Positions 21,710-32,700 of a stretch of DNA of 64,000 bases are shown piece by piece. The notes beneath the pieces were generated by a model that did not search any database, had not been told where the DNA came from, and saw only the letters and a program-made list of their open reading frames with translations. Position 1 is the first letter of the stretch. Every line of letters starts with the position of its first letter. This DNA comes from Megalopta genalis (lineage: Eukaryota; Arthropoda; Insecta; Hymenoptera; Halictidae): NCBI RefSeq assembly GCF_051020955.1, contig NC_135019.1:23007375-23071374 (forward strand). The letters run 5' to 3'. The translations under genes and the position numbers were made by a program.

Positions 21710-21936
21710 TGTGGCGGCTACCTCCAGACCCGCCAACAGATGGCTCCTCTTCTCGCAAGTAACCGATCTGCCTCAACTTGTATATATACAGACTTCGTCC
21801 TTCCTACTGATATCCCAACGTCTAAGGCAAGGGCCCGCTAGGATAGCCTTACTGATGAGACCTCTAGCGGGTCCTGGACGAAACGTCACCCCCCTCTCCT
21901 TTTCTCCTTGACACAGTCGCATCAACTACCGCCAAA
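21710..21936 (+). mobile_element. Solo-LTR-like insert (retrozyme-like)
   Basis: The insert interrupts the left arm of the MITE at GTGCAC. GCAC flanks it on both sides (21706-21709 and 21937-21940), and the uninterrupted sequence is visible in the MITE's own right arm (TTTTTGTGCACAATCTGAG). The insert begins TGTGGCGG and ends CCGCCAAA, one base from the CCGCCACA expected for an LTR with TG...CA inverted ends. A TATA-like box, TGTATATATACAG, is at 21779-21791, and a hammerhead ribozyme motif lies about 30 bp downstream. A 4-bp duplication and TG start fit LTR elements. Plant retrozymes are small non-coding LTR elements with type III hammerheads, and this arrangement resembles them. No other LTR, primer-binding site or internal region is present, so solo LTR is the simplest reading. 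It could instead be a short non-LTR insert. Confidence 0.7.
21818..21886 (+). ncRNA. Hammerhead self-cleaving ribozyme, type III topology
   Basis: All invariant core positions are present in order: the cleavage triplet GTC (20820 series read as 21820-21822, cut after C21822), CTGATGA (21852-21858) and GAAA (21880-21883). Stem I is a perfect 6-bp pairing, TAAGGC (21823-21828) with GCCTTA (21846-21851). Stem II pairs GACC (21859-21862) with GGAC (21876-21879), with one A-A mismatch at the second pair. Stem III pairs ACGT (21818-21821) with ACGT (21883-21886). Stems I and II are hairpins and stem III is open, which is the type III arrangement. Loop I CCCGCTAG (21834-21841) is complementary to loop II CTAGCGGG (21864-21871), as in hammerheads stabilised by loop-loop contacts. 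The motif lies inside a TATA-bearing LTR-like insert. The stem II mismatch may mean decay, so activity is uncertain although the fold is strongly supported. Confidence 0.85.
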
Positions 21937-22233
21937 GCACGAAAGTGAACAATTTGGGAGGAGGAGGAGGGGTACGATTATTCGAATCTTCCGGCTCGTT
22001 TTTATAGTTACCGATTGTCAACAACTGTAAAAATAAGTCGCAAGGCTGGAATAATCGTATCTTCTTTTCCCAAATTGTCCATTTTTGTGCACAATCTGAG
22101 CGTCAATTGAGGAGAATTTACCGTACCTGACGGAAAATTTAACAAATCAAGGTGAATTGCAATTTCGCACTCGTTCATAGTCGAATCGAAAATAACTAGT
22201 AGTTTGCATCGATACTGGTACCGGACAACGCAC

Positions 22234-22485
22234 GATCAGTGTATTCAGAAAAAGTCGCTACGGAGTGGGGTGCCGACGCATGCGTAGGGAGTCCCACACA
22301 TTGGCGCGTCTACCGAGTGAACAATATAATTTTGAACTACGATAGCGACGCGACGCAAAACTGTAGATACAATACGATACAATAGGTGTCATCCTGTTAA
22401 CGCGCCATGCCGATGTACAGGACTCGCGCGCATGTGTCGTCTACCCCCACTCCTTGTGTAGCGACTTTTCCTGAATACACTGCGC
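22234..22485. repeat. Internal long palindrome of the P5 element
   Basis: AGTGTATTCAGAAAAAGTCG, CTACGGAGTGGGG on the left is answered by CCCCCACTCCTTGTGTAGCG, ACTTTTCCTGAATACACT on the right, with partial pairing inward across GACGCATGCG and CGCGCATGTGTCG. The same palindrome, shorter in its loop, lies at 42717-42893 in the second P5 copy. The right-hand junction (ACTGCGCA) is shared, so it was present before P5 multiplied. It could be an ancestral MITE insertion or a structural part of the element. Confidence 0.8.
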
Positions 22486-22569
22486 AAGATACACACGTTA
22501 TACCAGCGGCAGTTAACGTTAGTTTACGCCATGGTGTAACTGTTGTACCAGCGGCCGGTAAAGTGTTAA

Positions 22570-22917
22570 CAGAATATTCTAATTAGATATATTATACTAT
22601 CATTGTTTTGCAATGACATGATTAGATTGATTTAAACTTCGTACGATTCCTATGATAAGAAATTGTAAAAGAAAAAATCAGAAACCAGTCATTTCGATTA
22701 ATAACAATTTTAATAGTTCTGGTGTCTTAAATATTTATTCTAAAACAGAATAAATATTATTCTCATCTTTTCGTACCGATCAATAATAATGATTTCATGG
22801 TAATAGTACAATGGCATAAGGGATTATGCCAAGGGAGGCATTGGGATATATAGGGTGACTCAGAAGTAGCTATATATCCTAAGAAGAGAGGTGAATAAAA
22901 TAAATATATATGATAAT
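22570..22917. other. Unannotated AT-rich region with two small hairpins
   Basis: Contains the perfect hairpins TGGCATAA/TTATGCCA (22812-22831) and GGATATATAG/CTATATATCC (22844-22853 and 22870-22879). No gene. Confidence 0.45.
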
Positions 22918-23346
22918 TATATAGCGTGTTTATTTTATCCTGTACATTGCAATATCTTCGTTATTTCTGCTGACATCAAAAAATGTGTCAGAACAATTTT
23001 GTTTAGTTCAAGGTTAAGAATATTATGATTCAGGCTTTTTTCAGGTATTGAAAGTCGTCGCTATTTTTTGCACATTTATCCCTATTTTGTATAACGCAGG
23101 GCAGATCCAGATGAATTCAACGACCTGAGATAATATGATCTTTAAATAACTTTTAAAGAAGGGAGGTGATGTGCAAAAAATAGTGATGACCTTCAGTACT
23201 TGAAAAAAATAATCTTGAGAGAAAAAAGATATTAATCATAATGTTCTTAGCTTTGAACTAAATAAAGTTGTCGTGACACATTTTGTTATATCGGCAAAAA
23301 TAATGAAGACATTTCAGTGTGCAGGATAAAATAAACACCCTATATA
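22918..23346. mobile_element. Fold-back MITE (family F) with about 90-bp arms
   Basis: The left end TATATAGCGTGTTTATTTTA and right end TAAAATAAACACCCTATATA are inverted. Similarity extends inward through CCTGYACAYTGMAATRTCTTC, AAAATGTGTCA and TTTAGTTCA. Inner arms share GCACATTTATCCC-like and TTTTTTGCACAT segments (GTCGTCGCTATTTTTTGCAC against GTGCAAAAAATAGTGATGAC). The whole 430 bp could fold as one hairpin. No second copy is in the window. Confidence 0.85.
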
Positions 23347-24894
23347 TTACGTTGATGATATGTCGATAATCGTATCGTAAGCAAAAAGAATAACGTTTGA
23401 TTTCATTTTTGCCATAGGAAATCAGTGAGTCAAACAACGAGTAAACATATCTTTCCCTCATTAAATTCTTCACAAGATTAACCTCTCACGCGACGGCTTC
23501 TTTCATATCTTATGATAGTATTTCGATACGTTAACACTTCCTCGCCGTTAATACATTTAAAGCAAATTATAAAGAAAATTTGTATTCACTATATACTAAT
23601 CTCTGCTAACAGGATAATAAAATTTTATTTCTATTTTGAAAAAGCGAATAACGTTCATATTTAGGGGATTAAGTTCCAAATAGAATAGGTTGAGTAAAAA
23701 ATAAACCCAGGATTTGAATAATGATCGGCAGTCTGGTCACTACACTATCAAAATTTATTTGTCACAAACGTATAAAATCGTCGATTAATTACATTCGAGT
23801 TCGATTGTGGGTTCCACCATCTAGGATCCTTCATTTTGTTCGCATTTATGTACTCCGCGTCGATTCGGATCAGGAGGGAATGCAAGCCTCCGTGATCAAT
23901 TAAAATGCAACGGGGCACAAAGTAATCGCGATCGCGATGAAATTTCGTACGATTCCCATTACTTTGTCTTAATTAAAGTGGTCGGTCGAACGACGATTTT
24001 AATCTTCCGAAGAGTTCGCAGAGCGTGATCCTGAATCGAGGTAATTAGCTTTCTCTGTTTGCCGGGATCGGGAACTCCGCGAACAACCCCCTTTGATAGG
24101 GATCAGCTCCAGCTCGGCTCGTTCCCGAGGGAATCTTCCAGATTTGTTGCTGGAAAGGTACGGGCACTCCCGATCGATCTTAGATAATTCAGTTAAACGG
24201 ACTATCGGTTCAAACGATCGCATCTGTTCGGCCGACTAACTGGTTTAGTTGACGAATTGACCCGGCTGTTAACCCTCCTAGACGCGTGAGATGATCTTCT
24301 CTCTCGTTCGGGAGATTTCGACGTCGGCTTCTATATCGGTCGATTGCGCGACAAGATTTGCCTTCTTTTTTCTCATTAGCACCGTCTATCGTAGATCGAT
24401 CCATCGAACCGAGTTCAATTGGCCGGGTCTTCCAGTCTACTGGTCAAAGAAACCGATTCTTTTTACGTCTTTCCGATCGCCGCCATAGTGTTCGATTCGA
24501 GGTAAATCGTCCAATTTTCGTAGCACTAAATCTGAAAAAGTTGGTCGTCAAATATTAGTAACACAATATCGATTCTAATATAACCGATCATTTTTCTGAA
24601 TACATTTTATTGTTAAATCTGAAGCGCGAAATGAAATATAAAATATCACAATTGTATATGTTTTCGAAATCTTGCCATCTGCAGAATACTTGTTTGATTA
24701 ATTGTATTGTTGTGAGCTATGAATAATATCTTTCAAATTACGTAAAAAGTTGTCTACAATATTAGCAGTTTTTACAAATTTGTTATCTTATAAGTTTCCT
24801 ATTTTTAACTCGAGTTTTAAAAAAGTATCAAAAAGTACCTCACTCACTTCCTATTTCAAATATTAAATATGATTAATGAGACATGATAAATTAG
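23347..24894. other. Unannotated region with GC-rich block
   Basis: GC-rich at about 23990-24500 with short overlapping frames on both strands. A TTAACCCTCCTAGACGCG motif near 24270 resembles a TTAA transposon end but has no partner. Confidence 0.4.

Positions 24895-24921
<27 letters not shown>
24895..24921. repeat. (TA)n microsatellite
   Basis: About 13 TA repeats. Confidence 0.95.
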
Positions 24922-24929
<8 letters not shown>

Positions 24930-25806
24930 TAAAATATAATCTTTGCTACTTTCTTTTGCTATTTTAATTTGTTAATTATTTAAACATTTTGCTAAAAAAA
25001 AAAGAAAGTTATATAGAAAATAAGAGGAAATTGTTTTACGTATCTCATATTAACCTTACGTATTAAAACATGTTCCAAAATTCCAAAAACAAGATCTGGA
25101 TTTATCTTCAAAAGACATTTTTAATAAAACATTAGTAACATAAGGATAAATTAATAAACAACTCGGGACGAAGATTTTTTTTCCAGATAACTTTACCATG
25201 TGCAACAATTGTCGAGAAAAATCATCATAACTCTACTCGTGGTGAGATGACCTTGACGACATATGAAAACTCCTTAAGAGGATGGGAACTTTCTCGTAAT
25301 ATTAAAGAGCGTTAACGTTCGCGTTTTGGAAAGATCGTACAATTATAAAATAAGGTTTTTTCCCGCGTCCGTGCTGCTGTGCGTTGCCTTCTCGCAGTTT
25401 GTCGGCGTTTCATGCTGCGAGGCTCTTCAAGGTCGCGGAAAAGTCGAGCTCCTTCACCGAGTGAAGGTGGCCTTTCGGTCTCCGCTTGGCTAATCGAACG
25501 AGACAATGCCTCGGTACGACTGAATCTCCTCCGTCTCGAGAGCTCTCCTGTATTTTGCCTCGAGAGAAAATCATCCGCACGTTTTTAGCGCATAATCTCG
25601 TCGAGCATTGTTTATGAAACACTTGAAAACTGGATTTGAACTGCTTCTGTCTGGAACTGATCCTATACACTTCCAACGCACTGATTGTGTTGCAATTTTA
25701 ACTTGTAAATGTGACTAACGTTCGTTCGTTTCTTTTTTTCCTTTTATTACAAGCTTTCAAATCTCAGGTAAGATTTATTCGCTATGATACAGTGAAATAA
25801 GTATAC
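24922..25806. other. Unannotated region
   Basis: AT-rich, then a short GC-rich block at 25360-25590. No supported gene. Confidence 0.4.
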
Positions 25807-26007
25807 TTAACATCTTAGCTGCGGACGACGTATATACATATCATAAGGAAATGACAATTTTACATCTCACGACAAAAATACTTCTCCTACGATTTAGATT
25901 AAAATGCTTGTGAAACGTATCCATAGATTTCGCACACTTTAGAATAATTCTAGAACAACTTGCCGAAAGATACTGCACCCACTGTGATCGATAAAAAAAA
26001 TGGTTAA
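25807..26007 (+). mobile_element. piggyBac-like MITE, family P6, copy 1
   Basis: TTAA at 25807-25810 and 26004-26007. Begins CATCTTAGCTGCGGACGACG. A second copy at 38804-39080 shares CATAAGGAAATG, CTTCTCCTACGATTTAG, AAAATGCTTGTGAAAC, CTAGAACAACTTGCCG and ACTGCACCCACTGT. The right terminus here appears internally deleted compared with copy 2. Confidence 0.8.
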
Positions 26008-26167
26008 CTATAAATATGTTTTTAAGAATGATAGAATACATGCGCATGCCCTTCATTTGTTTCTCATCTCAATTCAACAATTTTCGTATTGAATAGTGTA
26101 TTCAGTTTTGATATTGAATAAATAGAATGTTTTACACACCGATTTCTTAGTTGCGAATCACTAGTTA

Positions 26168-26860
26168 CAGTTACTCCCAAAAGTATTCGGACACTGGTAT
26201 AACTTTGACTTCTACACCATGTATTTAAATAAATATACACTGAAAGGGAAAAATCCTTTACGGTATATTAAAGTAGAATATATGTATATATGTATATAAA
26301 TGTCAAAACTTTCGATTTAGTATAAAGCGTTACTTACATAATTAAAAAAATATTAAAAAAGCATCGAATTTTCACGTCGCATAAGTATTCGAACGCCTTA
26401 TAAAACTAAGTTAGAAAGTTATAAAAATACATTCTTTTTAAATTTTTGTTATTGGTTTTATAGCTCTATTGTTTAACAATATATTTCAAGAAGTTTAACA
26501 TTTTCAAAATTATTATTTATTTATGATTGATGTCGTTTTATATCTCTCTCTTATACGTTTTTATGATTTATTTATAGTATGTATTTTTTTTTCAACTTGT
26601 ATGACCGAATTCACTTTGTGGGGATGGACAGTCATGTATAAGACACGTGTTTATGACAATTTGTATCTATTTGACAATTTGTTAATGCATCTGAAGAGAT
26701 TTATAAAATTAGAATTCATTTTTGGCCCATTTACTCGCTAATATTGATGTAATATGGGAGAAATCAACGAAAAATGCATTCCAATTTATGCATGTTTATT
26801 TAAATATATGGCGTAGAAGTTAAAGTTATACTAGTGTCCGAATACTTTTAGGGGTAACTG
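26168..26860. mobile_element. Tc1/mariner-like element T2, 693 bp
   Basis: TA flanks at 26166-26167 and 26861-26862. Inverted termini of about 65 bp begin CAGTTACTCCCAAAAGTATT and continue CGGACACTGGTATAACTTTG; the right end repeats this inverted with only a few differences. Termini of the CAGT...AAAAGTAT type with TA duplication are typical of Tc1/mariner. The interior is AT-rich, with only a 72-codon frame and no transposase motif, so it is a deletion derivative. Confidence 0.9.
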
Positions 26861-26862
26861 TA

Positions 26863-28805
26863 GTTATTATTTCATCTTATTCGAAGTATCGTTTTTCTGC
26901 CAATACAAACTTACAATATTTGCACGCGCAAGTAGTATACCTTAGAAATATACAATTTTCGAAAGATTGTCGATGTCGAAGCCGATGTATTTAAAACGTT
27001 GAATATAAATCTGTTATTAGTAATACAAAATATACTATACATTTATCTTCCATTTTTCAAAGTCTCAGAGTACGCAGAATCCATTTCCATTAATTCAATA
27101 CACAAATATCATATATTTACAATCTTTTGATTATATTGCCAGTCGATTATTAGTTTGTGGTACGGGCTGGTAACTACGCAAAGATGACTAGTGCTTTATG
27201 GTATAATAACCAGGAAGAGTATACATGATGTAACTATCGACGAGATGTAAGAATAGATCAGAGATCGTGTGGATGTTCGTGATATCGTGGACTCAAATAC
27301 AAAAGATTCAGTACTTGCAAAAATATACGAGAAGATCTTATGAAGTCGCGTTGCTTCAACTGCTTCTGTAGAAATGCATCTAGGACTCAGTCACTCCACC
27401 TGGGACCTTTCCTCAATCGTAATCATGGTCTCTGAACTAGACTAGACTTGTCCGCGGCATTTTATGCAAAATAAAACATGCTCGCATTTATTGCAGGATG
27501 CAAGAGCTATTTTATTTATGTTCTTGATCGTTTCAATCATATCGAAAATATTTATATCATATTTTCAAATTCTTTGAAGGCTCTGGTATACTTTTTAAAT
27601 GATTCGCATCTTAACATTAAGGAAAAATAATTTTTCTGGTTGCAATTTTGTGGATCACAGTAGAAAATTCGTGTCTGGTGCGTTCTGTTAGTTTTTTTAA
27701 TTTTACATTTCATCCACTGGTTTTCATCGAAAAATGCATCAAATTCGTAGTCTACTAATGACAATGAATTTCAAATTGGTTAGTTAAAAATAAAGGAAGA
27801 TAAGAGAAGATTTGTTTACATTCTTCTACATTGGATACCTCCTAAAATATTCCTTCGGCTAGTTAGTATTCGACTCAATTCTTTGCCGGTCACGATTTTC
27901 GATTTACAAACGCTATGATATACTAACTCTACGTTCAGTGGTTGACGTTGCGTGTGACAAATGATAATGGGTTGTTAGCGCCTCTGAAAGTTAAACCATG
28001 AAAATAAATCATGTAGACGGTCTATTCTTACACTTCGTCTGTGATGTAACAATTATCAGGAGAATCGATGACAGGAAGGGAAAAATTTCTGGCGGTTGTC
28101 AAGCAAGAACACACACACACACGTATATATAACCAGTTCTTTAAATACACAAATCCAAAGAAATATTGTCATCGAATTGTAAATAATGTATTTCAAAAAT
28201 TTTTATTTTACGTTTCTATAAATGAGAATTATTCCTGTTCCAACTTTTTATCTACACTTGGATTGATTTATGCAATCTTATTAATTAGTCTGGATTTTAT
28301 GCGTCTCTCATAAAAATGAGGAAGTGAAACTTCAAAGAGCAAAAACATTGAAAGAATTTAAAAATGATTAAAGAAAGCAATATCTGGCTCCAATTTCTTG
28401 CAACTATCGCATTTTATTTTGTATAATGATTCAGAGTTGTGGTGAATAAAATATCTTTATTTTATTGTCACCAGTTAATATTGCGCGCATATCAACAGTG
28501 TGCAAGGACGCCAATATTATCATTCAATCATTACAACAGATTAGTCAATCCATCGTCCATAAATAAACACTTCTAATAACCATACACAATGACTACGATG
28601 ATTCTTATCCAAGGACTCGAAGTTTTTTCTTTCTTATCTTCGCATCTTTCGTTTCAGTCTCGAATCAATTAAATCTACTTGCTTATTTTAATAAAAGTAC
28701 GGTTCACCTCGAATCGCGAGACAGCAAAAAGTAGCTAGTACGTTCTTGTCATTATTCCGAATATTGGAAGCTGATAAGCAGAAGAAGGTAAAGGCTGAAC
28801 ACGTG
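26863..28805. other. Unannotated AT-rich region
   Basis: No supported gene, RNA or paired termini. A short (CA)n tract lies at about 28110-28123. Confidence 0.4.
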
Positions 28806-29054
28806 TTAACGCTCGAACGACAGATCTTTTTAACAAAAATAGGACCAAGTATGCTTGGTATCATTTATAATTTTACTCGTCAATTTTTATCAATATATTT
28901 TTTGAGGTACTTCTTTTAGATATCAGTTTTTCTAGAGATCCGAATGAAACAATTAAAAATGTCAATTAAATTAATTATCGTAAACTAGATAGCCGAATAA
29001 CAATATTTATGCTCTGGGTCGAAATGGACCCGAGTTTCACCGTCCGAGTGTTAA
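28806..29054 (+). mobile_element. piggyBac-like MITE, family P4, copy 1
   Basis: TTAA at 28806-28809 and 29051-29054. Ends CGCTCGAACGACAG and, inverted, CACTCGGACGGTGA. The copy at 44505-44752 is one base shorter and shares the left CAGATCTTTTTAAC-like and right CTCTGGGTCGAAATGGACC-like segments. Confidence 0.8.
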
Positions 29055-29513
29055 TTACAGCGTCACCTGGAAAAACGATGGTAATCTTTTCGTTCTCTTT
29101 TATATGGTTGTGCGTTAAATCGAGAAACTGACAGTGCCAACACGAGTTTAGGGGGTCAGACCGGACGATCACTTAAATTTTACGAATCTTACACTTACTT
29201 TTCGATTCTGGCTCGCCGTCACGTGACACACGACCGTCAGAGCCCGTCGCACAGGTTGTGAAACAGTGTCAGTGACCGACAGCCTAAGGCCACCAGACCG
29301 CTTTGCACCAACCGACGACTCAAAGTCATTTAAGTATCATTCACACTAAAAAAGGTCTTCGATCTGATTAACCCGACCTGCTCTCCCGTCGAATCTTCGA
29401 CCCGGTTTTGACAATATTTTGCAACCATGTCAACGCGTCGTCCTACCTTCTAAATTTTCCAGCTTCCCTGTCTGGAAAATTTTGGTATCACAGGACTAGA
29501 AAATGCAACACAA
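29055..29513. other. Unannotated, moderately GC-rich
   Basis: No gene or repeat recognised. Confidence 0.4.
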
Positions 29514-29706
29514 TGTTTATTATATTTATTGTATTTATTGTACTTATTGTATTTATTGTATTTATTGTACTTATTGTGCTTATTGTATTTATTGTATTTA
29601 CTGTACTGATTGTATTTATGGTATTTATTGTACTTATTGAACTGATTGTACTGATTGTACTGATTGTATTTATTGTATTTATTGTACTTATTACTGATTT
29701 ATTATC
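29514..29706 (+). repeat. 9-bp minisatellite, TATTTATTG type
   Basis: About 20 units of TTTATTGTA with variants carrying ACTTATTGT or ACTGATTGT. Because the unit is a multiple of three, it leaves open frames on both strands, encoding Phe-Ile-Val repeats on plus and Ser/Thr-Ile-Asn repeats on minus. These are not genes. Confidence 0.95.
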
Positions 29707-32700
29707 GTAAGTAATTTTACACTTTCTACTGCAACGTACAGGTTCAGTAATTTTTCTTAAATTAGACGAGTTTGTCATAATAATTTTATTAAAATATCAA
29801 GATTTGTTTCATAGATAATCCTTCCACTGAATTTCTAGATAATAAATAGTTCGCAAATAACACCGATGCTCGTAATTTACATTTTAGCCACGAATTTCAT
29901 TCGGATTATAACAAATGAGTATAAATGCGGTACATATTTTAATAATATTATATTAATAGCGTGAGAGAGAGAGAGAACATTGACTCTTCAAATTTTCATT
30001 TGTCGCAGACAAATTTCAACTTTCACACAGATCGAAAATAGTTAAAATATTAATCAATTAAACGCGGTCCCACAAATCCGTTCTTTCGTTCTCTCTACCT
30101 TCGTTCATCCGTCAAGATCAGACGATCAGCGTCTGGTAACATCTTCAATTTGCATTATCGCGACCTTTGCGATACATACGTTCCATCCATACAGAAAGAA
30201 CCGGCGCGATTTTATCGTCAGCTGAATACTGTTCCTCGTAAGCCCTAGATAAATGTCACCGGCTACGTGCCTTCCGAGACACACACCGGCCATGGTGGTC
30301 TGCGGCTGTGGCAATCCGTTACGGAGACGCTGTGCAACGCAACGCGGACCTAGTAGACCGATCCACGGGATCGATCGATCGCGAACAAGTCCGAAGTGCG
30401 TTTGGTAGCCGCGGTCGCTGGCCCTGAGAAAGCCTCATCCCTCGTCGAGATCGAGTTCGATGTGGTTTGACACTGACCCACACACTGGTTGGCCCACTTA
30501 CGTGCCTCCGTGGCAACATCGTAGCCGGCGTTGCCAATAATTACGGGTTCGCTGGGTTTCCCCTTTGCCGCGATTCAATTTCTGCCTTGTACGCCTATGA
30601 TCTTGCATGCTAAACTGTATTGGCAGCGCTGTTCGATTTGATAGAACAGGTTGCATCGATTCAATCTCTTCGAGGACACATTTGCACGTGCACGTTTCGC
30701 GTTTTGAGTATCGTATGCACATTGGTGACCAGTTTGATTTTTTCTTTTGATTAGGTATTGGTCCGAACGACTGGGAATTAATGATGTTTTTTTAACGCAA
30801 AGGATGTAGTTTTACATTTTAAAGCCAAGCAGCCATCGTTGGTCCTTTTCATTTCTTTTATTGGATATTGACCTCATTTTTCAGCGATACTTGTATGAAA
30901 TTCTCTATTTTGAGTGTTCTATTTTCTGTGGTAATCATGGTGGATAAACAAAATGGTCCATGTTGTCCATGACAGATAAACGAAACGATGACCAACGGTG
31001 AGTAATGGAAACGAATGAAATGATTACAAAATAATAGATCAACAGCTTAATAAATGGACAAATCTGAAAGATGAACGTTTTACTTACCAATGTTTTAAAA
31101 ATATTTTTAAATAGTTTATGTTTGTAAAAAATAATTACAAGAGGCGGAGATGTTCTGTAATTTTTGCAACAGTCAGTATCATGTTTGCGGTACACTTTCT
31201 TCAACGAACGCTCTTATTGCTGCTGTTGTAACTTCGAAGAAAATGATCACAGTTGCTTAAGAAAAATTGGGTATAGACTTCGAATCTTATATTACAACTC
31301 TACGAAGTTTGGAATTATAATACACAGTACGGTCCATTCAAAAAAATGACCAAAAATAACCTTATAATCACAACGTTGAATTAGGGACACTCCTTAAGTG
31401 TTTTTTAATTGGCGGTAATTCGGTTTTACGATGGGAAACGTCCCTCAGGAAAGGCAATTGAACCCCGTCAACACAAATAAAAATACTACTTTTAGATTGC
31501 ACGATATCAATATGTCAATTAGCCGCCGTCAACTGCTTCATCGTTTGTTGGACCACATTGTTCAACCGTTGCGTCAACAATCACACCAAATTCTACGGTT
31601 TTGAGTTGTTAAATCGAAAAAAATAGTTTAGTAGGTTTTGAAGATCTACGAGCCACACGTAAACGTTTCTTGTTAAATTAGTGAACAGTAATAAGAATTT
31701 CAGTTCTGAACCAAGGAGTTCCGACCGTTAAATATTGTTAACTTTCCTTTTGATACAATATAAACATTCAGATACTTAATAGTTCAGTAGCATAGTACAA
31801 ACTGCAATAACTGAAAATATTTCTGAAAACACAAGAATTCGCAACTTTTGCGGAATTATTGTACAAAAACGAACTACACACATTTGCAGAGAAATGCGTA
31901 CACTGTGTTAGTATTTTTACGCATTTTTCAGTCTTATGTTACACATCCATGCTACGAACAGAACAAGATACTCAAAAAATAAATGGCAAATAGTTTTTTC
32001 TGAATGAAATTCTAGAAAAAATTCTGTATTCTAAGCAACAAACTACAGCATATCCTAGAAACGGAAATTAGAAAACAATGCAGCACAAATGTCACCCTTA
32101 AAATAGCACAGTGTTGTCATCAAACATTGTTAAACAATAATCAATTTCCCATAGCGCAACATAAACATTCATTATCCATAGTACAATACAAAATCTCGCA
32201 ACATTTACGTCTTAAAACGAGGACATTGAATCAGAAATAATCTTTTAGCACAAATAACGCGATGATGGTAAACTGTATGCAAGTATAAAGATAAGATAAG
32301 TACGATTGCAATATAGAATTTCTTGCAACCTTACTTCCACATTGCGAACGTTTGCATCAAATATTGCCATAAAACGTTTGTATCGTACATTTTTTTCTCT
32401 ATCCCGTAATATATAGTAAGTTGTCGGAAAAATTCTAAAACACCTTGTACATCAAACAATAACAGAGTTCAATTAATTCTTTACAAATTTTTAGACCTTC
32501 CTTCTCCTTTAACCCAGTGCAAAAATAAGGAGAAACCATGATTCCAAAGATTGACCACAAGTTTTTAATAAACGAAATATGTTTTAATGAAAGAATTTTT
32601 TTTTAGATGCTACTTAAACTACACTACTTAAAAAATAACAACATTTTTTAAATAAAGTCTTACATATTCTGAGAGAAAAAATTCTCAATGTCGCTTTTTT

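Larger units (their letters stand above)
21673..22123. mobile_element. Family B MITE, copy 2, nested in P5 and interrupted
   Basis: Starts TAGTAAATTCTCCCTAATTG and ends CAATTGAGGAGAATTTACCG. The flanks are CA (decayed TA) and TA. The empty site survives in the other P5 copy as GCATG-TA-TCTGACGG (opposite strand near 42912-42927), proving insertion at a TA dinucleotide. Other copies are about 200 bp; this one is 451 bp because a 227-bp sequence plus a 4-bp target duplication sits in its left arm. Confidence 0.9.
21468..22569 (+). mobile_element. piggyBac-like element P5, copy 1, carrying nested insertions
   Basis: TTAA at 21468-21471 and 22566-22569. The left end CACATTACATGCCGCGCGG and inverted right end CACTTTACCGGCCGCTGG are related. 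An opposite-strand copy at 42644-43265 shares CCTGGATTAAACTGCTATTT, CAGCAATCAATTGTCGAGTA, the palindromic GTGTATTCAG...GTCGCTAC block and the GCCATGG-centred right subterminal segment. Removing the family B insertion leaves about 650 bp, close to the 622 bp of the other copy. No transposase frame. Confidence 0.82.

Noticed and set aside
23700..23770. Reverse-complement tRNA-like string (CCCAGGATTTGAA)
   Set aside because: No acceptor, D or anticodon stems could be formed.
29408..29778. Apparent hydrophobic repeat protein on plus and Ser/Thr-Ile-Asn repeat protein on minus
   Set aside because: Both are translations of a 9-bp minisatellite whose unit length is a multiple of three.
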